From: Oceaniglobus roseus
GTDB lineage: Bacteria > Pseudomonadota > Alphaproteobacteria > Rhodobacterales > Rhodobacteraceae
Reading direction: 5' to 3'
NCBI RefSeq assembly: GCF_002869745.1
Contig: NZ_PNOS01000020.1
Span: 1 to 64,000, forward strand
Length of the DNA stretch: 64,000 nt
Below, piece by piece: positions 35,564 through 46,597 of the stretch. The number at the start of each line of letters is the position of its first letter. Positions within the stretch are counted from its first letter, which is position 1. Both the position numbers and the translations under genes were made by a program. The notes below the pieces were generated by a model that was not told the DNA's origin, searched no databases, and saw only the letters and a list, made by a program, of their open reading frames with translations.

Positions 35564-38032
35564 ATGACGACAGGGTTTGCCAGCAGGACGCTACATCTCG
35601 CGGGGGCGCTTGCCGCCACGCTGTTCCTGGTCCTCGCCGTGGCGTTCGCCTCGTCGGCCCATGCGCAGTCGCCCCTGACGGGGGGATCCTCGGCCGCGAC
35701 GGGCGAGGCGGAGGCGGAGAAATCGGCGAACGATGCGCCGCTGGCGACGCTGCTCGCGATCCTGAAGGACGACGCGGCCCGTGCCGACCTGATCGCCGAG
35801 CTGGAAAAGACCGTGGGCGAGAATCCCAAGGCCGGCGAGGAAGCAACCGCAGAGGCAGGCGATACCGCCGCCGACAACGCGCCGCTCGCGCAGCGTCTGG
35901 GCGATGCGGTCGGAGGCGACGGCGTGTCCTTCGGCCGGGCCGTCGCGCAGGTCACGCAGGAGGTTGCGCAGAACGCCGTCGCCTCGCTGACCGCGGTCTG
36001 GGAAACGCTGCGCTCGGGCGGGGCCGGGGGCGCCTTCGCGGGGCTGCGCGGTGACGAGCTGAGCGTGCTGGTCGACGCCATCCCGGGGCTTCTGGCGGTA
36101 ATCGCCGTCACCGTGGCGATCTTCCTGCTGCTGCGCAGCCTGGCGAAGGGGTTCTATGCAAGGATGGGCCGCAAGGCCGAGAACAGCGGCATCGTCCGCT
36201 CGATCGGGCTGTTCCTGGGGTCCAACCTGACCGACGCGGCGATCGTCATCGTCGCATGGGCGGCCGGTTACGCGATCACCCTGCTGGTCCTCGGCAGCTA
36301 TGGCCAGATCGGGATCCGCCAGACGCTGTACCTGAACGCCTTCCTGCTGGTCGAGATGTGCAAGGTGGTGATCCGCTCCTTCCTGTCGCCCATCGCCTCG
36401 GGCCTCCGGATCATCCCGGTGGGGGATGCGGCGGCGCGGGCGATGACGCGCTATCTCAGCATCGTGGTCAGCATCCTCGGCTACGGCCAGCTGCTGATCG
36501 TGCCGATCGTGAACCAGAGCATCAACTTCGCCGCCGCCAACGCCGTCTCGGCGCTGCTGTCGGCGCTGGTGGTGCTCTACCTCGCCTACATCGTGCTGCG
36601 TCGACGCCGCCAGGTGACGGCCTGGCTCCAGCGGGACGAGGGGCGGGACGTGGCGGCGGCCGAGGCATCGACCGCCGACCCCGAGGCGGTGCAGGAGGCC
36701 CGGCGCTCGTGGTCCTATCGGCTGATCCACGGGCTCGCCCGGCTCTGGCACTGGGTGGCGCTGATCTATCTGCTGGTGATGTTCGTCATCGTGCTGACGC
36801 AGGACGCCCAGACGACGCTGAACGCGCTGGTGGGATCGGCCAAGATCGTGGCCGCCCTGATCGTCGCCTCGATCGTCTCGCGCTGGCTGACCATGGCGAT
36901 CCGTCGCGGCATCTCGCTGCCCGCGGACCTGAACGCGAAGCTGCCGCTGCTCGAACGTCGGATCAACGCCTTCGTGCCGCGCGCCTTCGGGGTGCTGCGG
37001 CTGGTGCTGCTGGTCTGCCTTCTGTTCTTCACGCTGGACGTGCTGGGGGTCGTGGACCTGCGCGGATGGATGAACAGCGAATTCGGGCTGGCCTTCACCG
37101 GCCGCGCGGTGTCGGTGGCGCTGATCCTCGTCGTCGCCTTCGCGATCTGGCTGGCGCTCAGCTCCTTCGTCGACTACCGGCTGAACCCGGAGTACGGCAG
37201 CGTTCCGACCTCGCGCGAGACGACGCTGCTGACGCTGCTCAGGAACGCCGCGACCATCGCGCTGGTGATCCTGACGCTGATGTTCGTGCTGTCCGAGATC
37301 GGGCTGAACATCGGGCCGCTTCTGGCCTCGGCCGGGGTGCTGGGCCTTGCCATCGGGTTCGGCGCGCAGAAGATGGTGCAGGACATCATCACCGGCGTGT
37401 TCATCCAGTTCGAGAACGTCATCAACGTGGGCGACGTCATTACCGTGGGCGGCACCACCGGCACGGTCGAGAAGCTGTCGGTGCGCTCGGTCTCGCTGCG
37501 CGACCTGCAGGGCGTCTTCCACATGATCCCGTTCTCGGGCGTGGATTCGGTCAGCAACTACAACCGCGGCTTCGCCTATGCGGTGATCGACATGGGCATC
37601 GCCTATCGCGAGAACGTGGACGACGCCAAGCAGGCGATGTTCGACGCCTTCGACATGATGATCGAGAACGAGCCTGACACGGCGGCGACGATCATCGGCG
37701 GGCTGGAGTGGTTCGGCCTGAACAGCTTCGGTGACAGCGCCGTGGTGCTGCGGGCGCGGATCAAGACCCAGCCGGGCAAGCAGTGGGGCGCCGGGCGCGT
37801 CTACAACGGCTACCTGAAGAAGGTCTTCGACGAGCGCGACATCGAGATCCCGTTCCCGCAGCAGACCCTGTGGTTCGGCGAGGCGAAGGACGGCAGCACC
37901 CAGCCGATCCGCATCGCCAACCCGAAACCGGAAAGGAAAGCGGTCGAGGGGTCGCGCCGGCACGGCGATGTCGAGGCGGGGCAGGATTTCCCCGACAGCG
38001 ACGACGAGGACGGAGACGAGGGGCAGGTCTGA
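35564..38032 (+). CDS. large MscS-family mechanosensitive channel
   Basis: An 822-residue MscS-type channel of the large (YbiO-like) class. A signal peptide (1-35, cleaving after SAHAQ) leads to a periplasmic domain of about 130 residues, then a membrane array of roughly nine to ten helices. The pore and beta-domain are at about 585-690: LASAGVLGLAIGFGAQKMVQ, the pore helix, followed by DIITGVFIQFENVINVGD and the lateral VGGTTGTVEKLSVRS. The C-terminal alpha/beta domain ends in an acidic, low-complexity tail. It releases solutes at hypo-osmotic shock. A start at 35564 gives a clear leader; upstream in-frame codons look non-coding. Confidence 0.9.
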   Translation: MTTGFASRTLHLAGALAATLFLVLAVAFASSAHAQSPLTGGSSAATGEAEAEKSANDAPLATLLAILKDDAARADLIAELEKTVGENPKAGEEATAEAGDTAADNAPLAQRLGDAVGGDGVSFGRAVAQVTQEVAQNAVASLTAVWETLRSGGAGGAFAGLRGDELSVLVDAIPGLLAVIAVTVAIFLLLRSLAKGFYARMGRKAENSGIVRSIGLFLGSNLTDAAIVIVAWAAGYAITLLVLGSYGQIGIRQTLYLNAFLLVEMCKVVIRSFLSPIASGLRIIPVGDAAARAMTRYLSIVVSILGYGQLLIVPIVNQSINFAAANAVSALLSALVVLYLAYIVLRRRRQVTAWLQRDEGRDVAAAEASTADPEAVQEARRSWSYRLIHGLARLWHWVALIYLLVMFVIVLTQDAQTTLNALVGSAKIVAALIVASIVSRWLTMAIRRGISLPADLNAKLPLLERRINAFVPRAFGVLRLVLLVCLLFFTLDVLGVVDLRGWMNSEFGLAFTGRAVSVALILVVAFAIWLALSSFVDYRLNPEYGSVPTSRETTLLTLLRNAATIALVILTLMFVLSEIGLNIGPLLASAGVLGLAIGFGAQKMVQDIITGVFIQFENVINVGDVITVGGTTGTVEKLSVRSVSLRDLQGVFHMIPFSGVDSVSNYNRGFAYAVIDMGIAYRENVDDAKQAMFDAFDMMIENEPDTAATIIGGLEWFGLNSFGDSAVVLRARIKTQPGKQWGAGRVYNGYLKKVFDERDIEIPFPQQTLWFGEAKDGSTQPIRIANPKPERKAVEGSRRHGDVEAGQDFPDSDDEDGDEGQV

Positions 38033-38062
38033 GCCTGCCCCAGTCCGGCGGCGGCGGGGCGG

Positions 38063-39034
38063 TCAGTCGCCGCCCTGGGCCGCCATCCGCTCGTGCCCCT
38101 CGCGGGACTGGACTTCGAGGAAGACACGGCGCACGACGGGGAAGCGCTCCTTGATGCGGGCCTCGGCCTCGGTCACCATCCGCTCGATCTTGCCTGCGTT
38201 CACGTTGTCGCGGAAGTCCACGCTGACCGTCACCAGAACGTCGCGCGGCCCGAAGTGGAGCGTGCGGATCTCGTTCAGGGCGATGATCTCGTCCGGGCTG
38301 CCGATGATCTCGCGCACGCCCTCGACCACATCCGGGTCGGTGCCTTCGCCGACCAGCAGCCCCTTCACCTCGATGGCGAGGAAGAAGGCGGTGCAGCCCA
38401 GCAGAATGCCGATCAGGATCGAAGCGCCCGCGTCCCAGACCGGGTTGCCGGTGAGCCAGGAGAGCGCGAGGCCGACCGCGGCGATGACGAGGCCGATGCA
38501 GGCGGCGGTGTCCTCGGCGAGGACGACGAACACCGACGGATCCTTCATGTCCTGAAGGTCGCGCAGCAGGCCGCGGTGCTTGCGGCTTTCGCGGAACTCG
38601 CGGATCGCGACGGACAGCGAATAGCCCTCGAAACACAGCGCGATGCCGAGGACGGCGAAGGGGATCCACGGGATCTCGTTGTGCTCCGACTCGCCGTGGA
38701 GCAGCGCGCGCACGCCCTCGTAGATCGACAGGCCCGAACCAAGCGCGAAGAGCATCACCGCGACGACGAAGGCCCAGAAGTAGATCTCGGCGCCATAGCC
38801 GAAGGGATGCCGGTCGTCCGCGGGCTGCTTCGCCCGCGCCATGCCGAGCAGGAGGAACCCCTGGTTGCCGGTGTCGATGACCGAGTGGATGCCCTCGGCC
38901 AGCATCGCGGAAGAGCCCGAGAAGGCCGCCGCGACGAACTTCGTCACCGCGATCCCGCAGTTGGCCGCCAGTGCGGCGATGACCGTGGCCTTGCCGTCGC
39001 CGCCGCCGTCCTTCGAGGTGTCGGATCCGCTCAT
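38063..39034 (-). CDS. cation diffusion facilitator, ZnT9-like clade
   Basis: A 323-residue CDF membrane protein. Helix 2 carries EGIHSVIDTGNQ, giving the HXXXD pair, while helix 5 has VVLAEDTAACIG with an acidic pair rather than HXXXD, as in the SLC30A9/ZnT9-like group. A cytoplasmic C-terminal domain (about 230-315) contains LHFGPRDVLVTVSVDFRD. The start at 39034 has AGGAGG upstream. It differs from the second CDF gene at 54410, which has both zinc motifs. The transported ion is not predictable. Confidence 0.86.
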   Translation of the reverse strand: MSGSDTSKDGGGDGKATVIAALAANCGIAVTKFVAAAFSGSSAMLAEGIHSVIDTGNQGFLLLGMARAKQPADDRHPFGYGAEIYFWAFVVAVMLFALGSGLSIYEGVRALLHGESEHNEIPWIPFAVLGIALCFEGYSLSVAIREFRESRKHRGLLRDLQDMKDPSVFVVLAEDTAACIGLVIAAVGLALSWLTGNPVWDAGASILIGILLGCTAFFLAIEVKGLLVGEGTDPDVVEGVREIIGSPDEIIALNEIRTLHFGPRDVLVTVSVDFRDNVNAGKIERMVTEAEARIKERFPVVRRVFLEVQSREGHERMAAQGGD

Positions 39035-39249
39035 GGGCTGCTGCCTCCTGTCCTGCTGTACGGTGCAGAACGCGGCGGGAGGGCGCAGGGTTCGGAATCC
39101 GTTCACGGTTTCTTCAGAATCCGTGATCGCAAGACGCGCTTCGCCCAACCCCTGACCCGCGCAAACGTGATCCGGCCGATCCCCTCGCGACGGATGACCT
39201 GCCGTCACGTCATGCTAGGCTTGGCGCGTCACAGGAAAGGATCCGCCCC

Positions 39250-40068
39250 ATGCGCCGCCTTCTCGCCCTGCTGCTGATGCTGCCCGCCGCCGCCACGGCG
39301 CAGGACCGCCGACCCTCGCACTGCATCGCCATCGCGGACTCGACGCCGGGGCTGGAGTATGTCCAGAAGGCATCCTGGTCCGAGCCGGTGCCGGACTACG
39401 AGGTGCGGATCTCCTACCTCAACCACGCGATGTTCCTGATCCAGACGCCCGGCGGGCTTTCGGCCGTGACCGACTATACCGGGTACCTCGGGCCCGCCGA
39501 TTTCGTGCCGGACGTGGCCACCATGAACCACGCCCATTCCTCGCACTGGACGGCGATGCCGGACGAGCGGATCCCGAACCTGCTGAAGGGCTGGGGCGAC
39601 GGGCGGGTGCCGAACGAGCATCACGTCGATCTGGGCGAGATGCTGGTCAGGAACGTGCCGACCGACATCCGCTCTCCCTGGGACGCGGGGGTCGAGAAAT
39701 ACGGCAACTCGATCTTCGTGTTCGAGGTCGAGGGGCTGTGCATCGGCCATCTCGGCCACCTTCATCACGAACCCGACGACATGCAGTATGCCGCGCTCGG
39801 CCGGCTCGACGTGGTGATGGCGGCGGTGGACGGGGGGATGACGGTGGACCTGCCGACGATGATCCGGATCCTGAAGCGGCTGAAGTCGTCGGTGGTGATC
39901 CCGATGCACTGGTTCGGGCCGTCGAACCTCGAACGCTTCATCGCCGGGATGGCCGACGAGTTCGACATCGTGCGCACCGGCGAGACCAGCCTGACCGTGG
40001 GCCTGCGCAGCCTGCCCGAGCGGCCCACCGTCATGGTGCTGGACCCGAGGCCGCTCTTCGACGAGTGA
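39250..40068 (+). CDS. exported metallo-beta-lactamase-fold protein with altered metal ligands
   Basis: A 272-residue protein of the UlaG/UPF0173-like MBL group with a signal peptide (MRRLLALLLMLPAAATAQ). The zinc motif HXHXDH reads HAHSSH (94-99), so the aspartate is Ser98. The position normally carrying the GD of the second site reads IGHLGHLHH (165-173), replacing Asp with His. The last histidine, VIPMHWFG (His220), is kept. Hydrolase activity may be changed or lost, or the metal site re-formed by the extra histidines. It follows the divergent CDF gene. The substrate is unknown. Confidence 0.75.
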   Translation: MRRLLALLLMLPAAATAQDRRPSHCIAIADSTPGLEYVQKASWSEPVPDYEVRISYLNHAMFLIQTPGGLSAVTDYTGYLGPADFVPDVATMNHAHSSHWTAMPDERIPNLLKGWGDGRVPNEHHVDLGEMLVRNVPTDIRSPWDAGVEKYGNSIFVFEVEGLCIGHLGHLHHEPDDMQYAALGRLDVVMAAVDGGMTVDLPTMIRILKRLKSSVVIPMHWFGPSNLERFIAGMADEFDIVRTGETSLTVGLRSLPERPTVMVLDPRPLFDE

Positions 40069-40105
40069 TCTTGCGCCTGTCCCGGTCCTCGGTATTCATG
40101 CCTTC

Positions 40106-41521
40106 ATGCTGAATGCGATGACCGAGGCGCTGATCGCGCCGCTGACCGAACGGCTGGGGGCGAAGGCCCTGCGTCCGCTCTCCGATGCCTACCTGACCGA
40201 GCCGCGCGGCAAGTGGCGGGGCCATGCCGCCTGCGTCGTCGCCCCCGACAGCACCGAGGCGGTCGCCGAGGTGGTGCGCTTCGCCGCCGAGCACCGGGTG
40301 GGCATCGTGCCCTGGAGCGGCGGCACGGGGCTTGTGGGCGGGCAGACGGCACCCGATGGCCCGGCGCCGATCCTGCTGTCGCTCGAACGGATGACGCGGA
40401 TACGCGGCGTCCACCCCGAGGAGAACGTGCTGGTGGCCGAGGCGGGCGCGATCCTTGCCGACGTGCAGGCGGCGGCGGCCGAGGCGGGGCGGCTGTTCCC
40501 GCTGTCCCTCGCCTCCGAAGGCTCCTGCCGGATCGGCGGCAACCTTGCGACCAACGCGGGCGGGGTGAACGTGCTGCGCTACGGCAATGCGCGCGAGCTG
40601 TGCCTCGGGGTAGAGGCGGTGCTGCCCGACGGCTCGATCCACCACGGCGCGCGGCGGCTGAGGAAGGACAACACCGGCTACGACCTGCGCCACCTGCTGA
40701 TCGGGGCGGAGGGCACGCTTGGCATCATCACCGCGGCCAGCCTGCGGCTGTTCCCCGTCCCGGCCGAGCAGGGCGCGGCGCTGATGGTGGTCGAAAGCCC
40801 GGCGGCGGCGCTGTCGCTGCTGGCCATCGCGCAGGGGCTGACGGGCGGCGGCGTTTCAGCTTTCGAGCTGATCTCGGGCGTGGGCCTTCGTTTCCGCGCG
40901 GCGACCGGCCTTGCCCCGGCGCAGCCCTTCGAGACGGTGCCGGAGTGGCTGGTGCTTGTCGACCTCGGCCTCTCGGGCGGCGGCGATCCGGCCGAGGCGC
41001 TGGCGGCGATCTTCGAGGCGGGACTGGAGCAGGGGCTGGTCAGCGACGGGGTGATCGCCAGTTCGCTCGCGCAGCGCGACGAGTTCTGGGCGATCCGCGA
41101 GACGATCCCCGAGGCGAACAAGCGGATTGGCGCGGTGGTGTCGAACGACATCTCGCTGCCGCTGTCGGCGGTGCCGACCTTCATTGACCGCGCGAAGCAG
41201 GAAATCGCGCGGGTCGCGGATGTGCGGATCAACTGCTTCGGCCACCTTGGCGACGGCAACCTGCATTTCAACCTGTTCCCGCCCGAAGGCCGCGACAAGG
41301 TCGAGTACCGCGACCGGGAGACGGAGCTGCGGCGGGTGGTGGACGACCTCGTGGCATCGCTCGACGGCTCGTTCAGCGCCGAGCACGGGGTGGGGCGGCT
41401 GAAGGTGGGAGAACTGGAGCGCTACGGCGATCCCGCGAAGCTGGCGGCGATGCGGGCGATCAAGGCCGCGCTCGACCCACTCGGGATCATGAACCCGGGC
41501 GCTGTGCTGCGGGAGGGCTGA
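40106..41521 (+). CDS. FAD-linked D-2-hydroxyacid dehydrogenase (GlcD/D-2-hydroxyglutarate dehydrogenase type)
   Basis: A 471-residue flavoprotein. The PCMH FAD-binding domain (about 38-220) has VPWSGGTGLVGGQTAPDG and GGNLATNAGGVNVLRYGNAR. The C-terminal FAD-oxidase domain carries CFGHLGDGNLHFNLFPP and ends SAEHGVGRLKVGELERYGD. Members oxidise D-2-hydroxyglutarate, D-lactate or glycolate with electron transfer to quinone or ETF. No GlcE/GlcF partners are adjacent, favouring the single-subunit D2HGDH type. It converges with the alpha-glucosidase gene with 3 bases between stops. Confidence 0.88.
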   Translation: MLNAMTEALIAPLTERLGAKALRPLSDAYLTEPRGKWRGHAACVVAPDSTEAVAEVVRFAAEHRVGIVPWSGGTGLVGGQTAPDGPAPILLSLERMTRIRGVHPEENVLVAEAGAILADVQAAAAEAGRLFPLSLASEGSCRIGGNLATNAGGVNVLRYGNARELCLGVEAVLPDGSIHHGARRLRKDNTGYDLRHLLIGAEGTLGIITAASLRLFPVPAEQGAALMVVESPAAALSLLAIAQGLTGGGVSAFELISGVGLRFRAATGLAPAQPFETVPEWLVLVDLGLSGGGDPAEALAAIFEAGLEQGLVSDGVIASSLAQRDEFWAIRETIPEANKRIGAVVSNDISLPLSAVPTFIDRAKQEIARVADVRINCFGHLGDGNLHFNLFPPEGRDKVEYRDRETELRRVVDDLVASLDGSFSAEHGVGRLKVGELERYGDPAKLAAMRAIKAALDPLGIMNPGAVLREG

Positions 41522-41524
41522 GGC

Positions 41525-43213
<1,689 letters not shown>

Positions 43214-43281
43214 CGGCTCCGGTCTTCCTCCTTCGGAGGGAAAACACGGGGGCCGGGACTGTGTTCCCGGGGCCTGGTCGC

Positions 43282-43815
43282 TCAGGCGCCCTCGAACGCG
43301 CAGAGGGCGTGGACATCCATGCCCATCTCCTCCAGCACCTTCCGCCCGCCAAGCTCGGGCAGGTCGACGATGAAGGCGCAGCCGACGATCTCGGCGCCCA
43401 GCCGCTCGATCAGTGCGATCCCGGCCGCGGCGGTGCCGCCGGTGGCCAGCAGGTCGTCGACAAGCAGCACCTTCTCGCCCGGTTGCAGGGCGTCGTCGTG
43501 GATCTCGACGATGGCCTCGCCGTATTCCAGCTTGTACTCTTGGCTGATCGTGGTGCCGGGCAGCTTGCCCTTCTTCCGGACCGGCACGAAGCCGGTGCCA
43601 AGCTGGTGCGCGATGGCGCCGCCCAGGATGAAGCCCCGCGCCTCCAGTCCCACGACCTTGTCGATGTCCTGCCCGGCATAGGGGTGCAGCATCTGGTCGA
43701 CGCACATGCGGAAGCCGCGCGGATCGGCGAACAGGGTCGTCACGTCGCGGAACAGGATGCCTTCGTGGGGGAAGTCGACGATGGTGCGGATATAGTCGCG
43801 GACGGTCTTGGCCAT
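43282..43815 (-). CDS. apt: adenine phosphoribosyltransferase
   Basis: A 177-residue PRTase converting adenine and PRPP to AMP. The N-terminus is [20 protein letters not shown], the flexible loop [10 protein letters not shown] is near residue 80, and the PRPP motif [18 protein letters not shown] lies at about 114-131. It recycles the adenine released by MtnP, which is encoded 3.2 kb upstream on the same strand. Four unrelated genes now lie between the two salvage genes. Confidence 0.96.
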   Translation of the reverse strand: MAKTVRDYIRTIVDFPHEGILFRDVTTLFADPRGFRMCVDQMLHPYAGQDIDKVVGLEARGFILGGAIAHQLGTGFVPVRKKGKLPGTTISQEYKLEYGEAIVEIHDDALQPGEKVLLVDDLLATGGTAAAGIALIERLGAEIVGCAFIVDLPELGGRKVLEEMGMDVHALCAFEGA

Positions 43816-43895
43816 GGGGCGGGCTCCGGCAAGTGCAGGGCGTCATGGCCCGGTGCCCTGCGTACAAAACCGCATCCCCGGGGACAATACGCAAT

Positions 43896-43921
43896 GCGGG
43901 CGGCCCGTGGGGACCGCCCGC
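43896..43921 (-). terminator. GC-rich hairpin between GMC dehydrogenase and apt
   Basis: GCGGGCGG and CCGCCCGC form an 8-bp stem around a 10-base loop that can pair further. It is the second hairpin after the GMC gene stop. No U-run follows, so function as an intrinsic terminator is uncertain. Confidence 0.45.
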
Positions 43922-43934
43922 TTGCGTGACAGGT

Positions 43935-43956
43935 CCGGGGCCCGGTCGGGCCCCGG
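43935..43956 (-). terminator. hairpin immediately after the GMC dehydrogenase stop
   Basis: A perfect 10-bp inverted repeat, CCGGGGCCCG and CGGGCCCCGG, separated by 2 bases, begins 8 bases after the GMC stop codon. It is a likely terminator or RNA-end stabiliser separating that unit from apt. Confidence 0.5.
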
Positions 43957-43964
43957 CGCAGGGA

Positions 43965-45533
43965 TCAGATGTTGCCCGCCGACATCTCGCTGGCGATGTG
44001 GTCGGCCTGGCGGATCGCCAGGGCGACGATCGTCAGCGTCGGGTTCTCGGCCGCGCCGGTGGTGAACTGCGAGCCGTCCGAGACGAACAGGTTCGCGATG
44101 TCGTGGGTCTGGCCCCACTTGTTCACCACGCCGTCCTCGGGCTTCTCCGACATCCGGTTGGTGCCGAGGTTGTGGGTCGAGGGGTAGGGCGGCGTCGGCA
44201 TCGTCCGCGTCGCGCCGAGGCTGTCGTAGATCTGCGAGCCGACCTTGTAGGCATAGTCGCGCATCGCCCGGTCATTGGCGTGATCCGAATAGTTCACGTT
44301 GGCGACCTTCAGCCCGTGCTGGTCCTCGACGTCCGAGAGGGTGACGCGGTTGTCCGCCTGCGGCATGTCCTCGCCGACGATCCACATGCCCGCCATGTTC
44401 TCGTACTGGTCGAGCGCCGAGGTGAACTCGCGGCCCCAGGCGCCGGGGTCGAGGAAGGCGGCCATGAACGGCAGCCCGAGGCTCAGCGTCTCGAGCTCGA
44501 ACCCGCCGGAGAAGCCGCGGGAGGGGTCGTGGCGCGCTTCGTCGCGGACGATGCCGGCCATGGTCGTGCCGCGCCACATCTTCACCGGCTTGTCGAAGAT
44601 GCCGTAGACCGATCCGGTGAGGTGCCGCATGTAGTTGCGCCCGACCTGGCCCGACGAGTTGGCCAGCCCGTCGGGGAACATCGACGAGGCCGAGTTCAGC
44701 AGCAGACGCGGGCTTTCCATCGAGTTGCCGGCCACGGCGACGATCCGCGCCTTCTGCATCTGCAGGTTGCCCGCCTCGTCGAAGTACTCGACGCCCGTGA
44801 CCTTGCCCGCCTCGTTGTGCAGGATCCGCGCGACATGGCACTTCGAGCGCACCTCGAGGTTGCCCGTCGCCTCGCCCTCGGGGATGTCGGTGTAGGCGGC
44901 CGACCACTTGGCGCCCCACTTGCAGCCCTGGAAGCAGAAGCCGGTCTGCTGGCAGGACATCCGGTCGGTGTTGTCACGGCTGTTGATCGCCATGTTGCCG
45001 GTGTGGACTTCCTTGTAGCCTAGCTTCTTCGCGCCGGCCTCGAACACCTTGAAGTTGTTGTTTCCGGGCAGGCCGGGGTTGCCGTTGGTTCGGGTGACGT
45101 TCAGCTTCTTCTCGGCCTTGTCGTACCACGGCGCCATCTCGGCGTCGTCGATCGGCCAGTCGATCAGGCTTGCGCCGTCGATCGCGCCGTAGGTCGTCAG
45201 CGCCTTCCACTCGTGAGGCTGGAAGCGGAGCGAGGCGCCGGCCCAGTGGATCGTGGTGCCGCCCACGGCCTTGACGATCCAGGCGGGCAGGCCGGAGAAG
45301 TCCTTGGCCACCCGCCAGTCGCCCGACGTGGTGCGCGGGTCGGTCCAGGCCAGCTGGCCGAAACTGTCCCACTCGTCGTTGATGTAGTCCTCGGGCAGGT
45401 ACCGCCCGCCCGCTTCCAGCGCGACCACCGAGACGCCCTTCTGGGCCAGTTCGTTGGCCAGGACACCGCCGCCCGCGCCGGTGCCGATGATGACGACGAC
45501 GCTGTCGTCGTTCCTGTCGAAAGGTGCAGCCAT
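43965..45533 (-). CDS. GMC-family dehydrogenase, large subunit (gluconate 2-dehydrogenase-like)
   Basis: A 522-residue flavoprotein of the GMC oxidoreductase family. The FAD-binding site is VVVIIGTGAGGGVLANELA (about 12-30), and the C-terminal domain has HNLGTNRM and ANLFVSDGSQFTTGAAENPT, typical of this family. It lacks its own signal peptide and probably crosses the membrane attached to the Tat-leader-bearing small subunit encoded just upstream. The substrate would be a polyol, sugar acid or alcohol. The usual cytochrome c subunit is not encoded next to it, so its electron acceptor is unknown. Confidence 0.88.
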   Translation of the reverse strand: MAAPFDRNDDSVVVIIGTGAGGGVLANELAQKGVSVVALEAGGRYLPEDYINDEWDSFGQLAWTDPRTTSGDWRVAKDFSGLPAWIVKAVGGTTIHWAGASLRFQPHEWKALTTYGAIDGASLIDWPIDDAEMAPWYDKAEKKLNVTRTNGNPGLPGNNNFKVFEAGAKKLGYKEVHTGNMAINSRDNTDRMSCQQTGFCFQGCKWGAKWSAAYTDIPEGEATGNLEVRSKCHVARILHNEAGKVTGVEYFDEAGNLQMQKARIVAVAGNSMESPRLLLNSASSMFPDGLANSSGQVGRNYMRHLTGSVYGIFDKPVKMWRGTTMAGIVRDEARHDPSRGFSGGFELETLSLGLPFMAAFLDPGAWGREFTSALDQYENMAGMWIVGEDMPQADNRVTLSDVEDQHGLKVANVNYSDHANDRAMRDYAYKVGSQIYDSLGATRTMPTPPYPSTHNLGTNRMSEKPEDGVVNKWGQTHDIANLFVSDGSQFTTGAAENPTLTIVALAIRQADHIASEMSAGNI

Positions 45534-45547
45534 CTTGTCGTCCTCCC

Positions 45548-46075
45548 TCAGCCTACCCAGGTGATGTCGTCGAAGCCGCGGTTGATGTAACCGCCCTGCG
45601 AGTAGGACTCGCCCTCGTAGCCGAAGATCGGCCAGATCGCCTTCTGGTTATAAAGTCCAGTCACCAGCCCGCCGCGGACGGTCTGGAAGAAGGCGTCGTC
45701 CTCCATCGAGCGTAGCACGTCCACGCGGTCGCGCTCCCAGCCGATGTTCAGGTAATCGTCGCCCTTCATCTCCATCGCCCTGGCGTTCAGCGCGGCGATG
45801 CCCTGCTCGGCCATCTCGGCCTTGTCCTGGGTGTCGTACCCCTTGACCGCGGCGGCATAGTATTCGTCGGCCACCCGGTCGTGGGGATAGATGTCGCGGG
45901 CCATCTGCACGAGCGTGGCGAAGCCCTCGGGGCTCATCGCCTGCATCTCGGTCGCCCAGGCGGCGTTCGATCCGGCGACATAGCCCGATCCGATGACGAA
46001 GGCGCCCATGGCGGTGGCCCCCGTCAGAAGCTGCCGCCGGGTCATGCCCCGCAGCGGTTTGGTGTGGGTGTTCAC
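45548..46075 (-). CDS. gluconate 2-dehydrogenase subunit 3-like Tat protein
   Basis: A 175-residue small subunit with a twin-arginine leader: the motif MTRRQLLTGATAMGAFVIG (11-29) is followed by a hydrophobic stretch and an ATEMQA cleavage region. The mature part matches the gluconate 2-dehydrogenase subunit 3 family and includes RDIYPHDRVADEYY. It is 14 bases upstream of the GMC large subunit, which has no leader, supporting co-export of the folded complex. Only these two subunits are present. Confidence 0.85.
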   Translation of the reverse strand: MNTHTKPLRGMTRRQLLTGATAMGAFVIGSGYVAGSNAAWATEMQAMSPEGFATLVQMARDIYPHDRVADEYYAAAVKGYDTQDKAEMAEQGIAALNARAMEMKGDDYLNIGWERDRVDVLRSMEDDAFFQTVRGGLVTGLYNQKAIWPIFGYEGESYSQGGYINRGFDDITWVG

Positions 46076-46132
46076 AACAGTCTCCTCCCTGTTTGTTGCT
46101 GGACCCGGCCCCGGCGCCCGGGGCCGGGCGCC

Positions 46133-46528
46133 CTACTTGAAGCGGCCCGACCGCTCCAGCACCTCGATCTGGTAGCCGTCGGGATCGGCGATGAAGAAGA
46201 ACCGCCCGACGAGCTTTCCGTCCGGGGCGAACTCGACGATCTTGCGCGGGGAAAGCCCGGCCTCGGTCAGCCGGGCATGCTCGGCATCGAGGTCGGCGAC
46301 CGAGACGGCGAGATGGCCATAGCCGTCGCCGAGGTCATAGGGCTCGGTCCGGCCCTTGTTCACGGTGAACTCGACCTCGAAATCGCTCTCGCCGTTCGAC
46401 ATGTAGACGAGGGTGAAGTCGCTGAAATCCAGCCTGTCCGCGATCTCCAGCCCGAAGGCGGTGCGGTAGAACGAGACCGCACGATCCTCGTCCAGCACCC
46501 GGATCATGCTGTGAATGGTTTTTGCCAT
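46133..46528 (-). CDS. gloA: lactoylglutathione lyase (glyoxalase I), VOC superfamily
   Basis: A 131-residue VOC protein. Metal-ligand positions of glyoxalase I are recognisable: His6 in KTIHSMIRV, Glu in DFEVEFTVN, His in GYGHLAVSV and Glu in YQIEVLER. It converts the hemithioacetal of methylglyoxal and glutathione to S-lactoylglutathione. It lies in a leftward run after the RHH protein and before the GMC dehydrogenase subunits. Confidence 0.9.
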   Translation of the reverse strand: MAKTIHSMIRVLDEDRAVSFYRTAFGLEIADRLDFSDFTLVYMSNGESDFEVEFTVNKGRTEPYDLGDGYGHLAVSVADLDAEHARLTEAGLSPRKIVEFAPDGKLVGRFFFIADPDGYQIEVLERSGRFK

Positions 46529-46597
46529 GGGTCCTTCCTGTCTTCCGATGACAGGCAGGATAGGCCGGATTCGCGCGGCGGTGGTGGTAGCGGGTTA

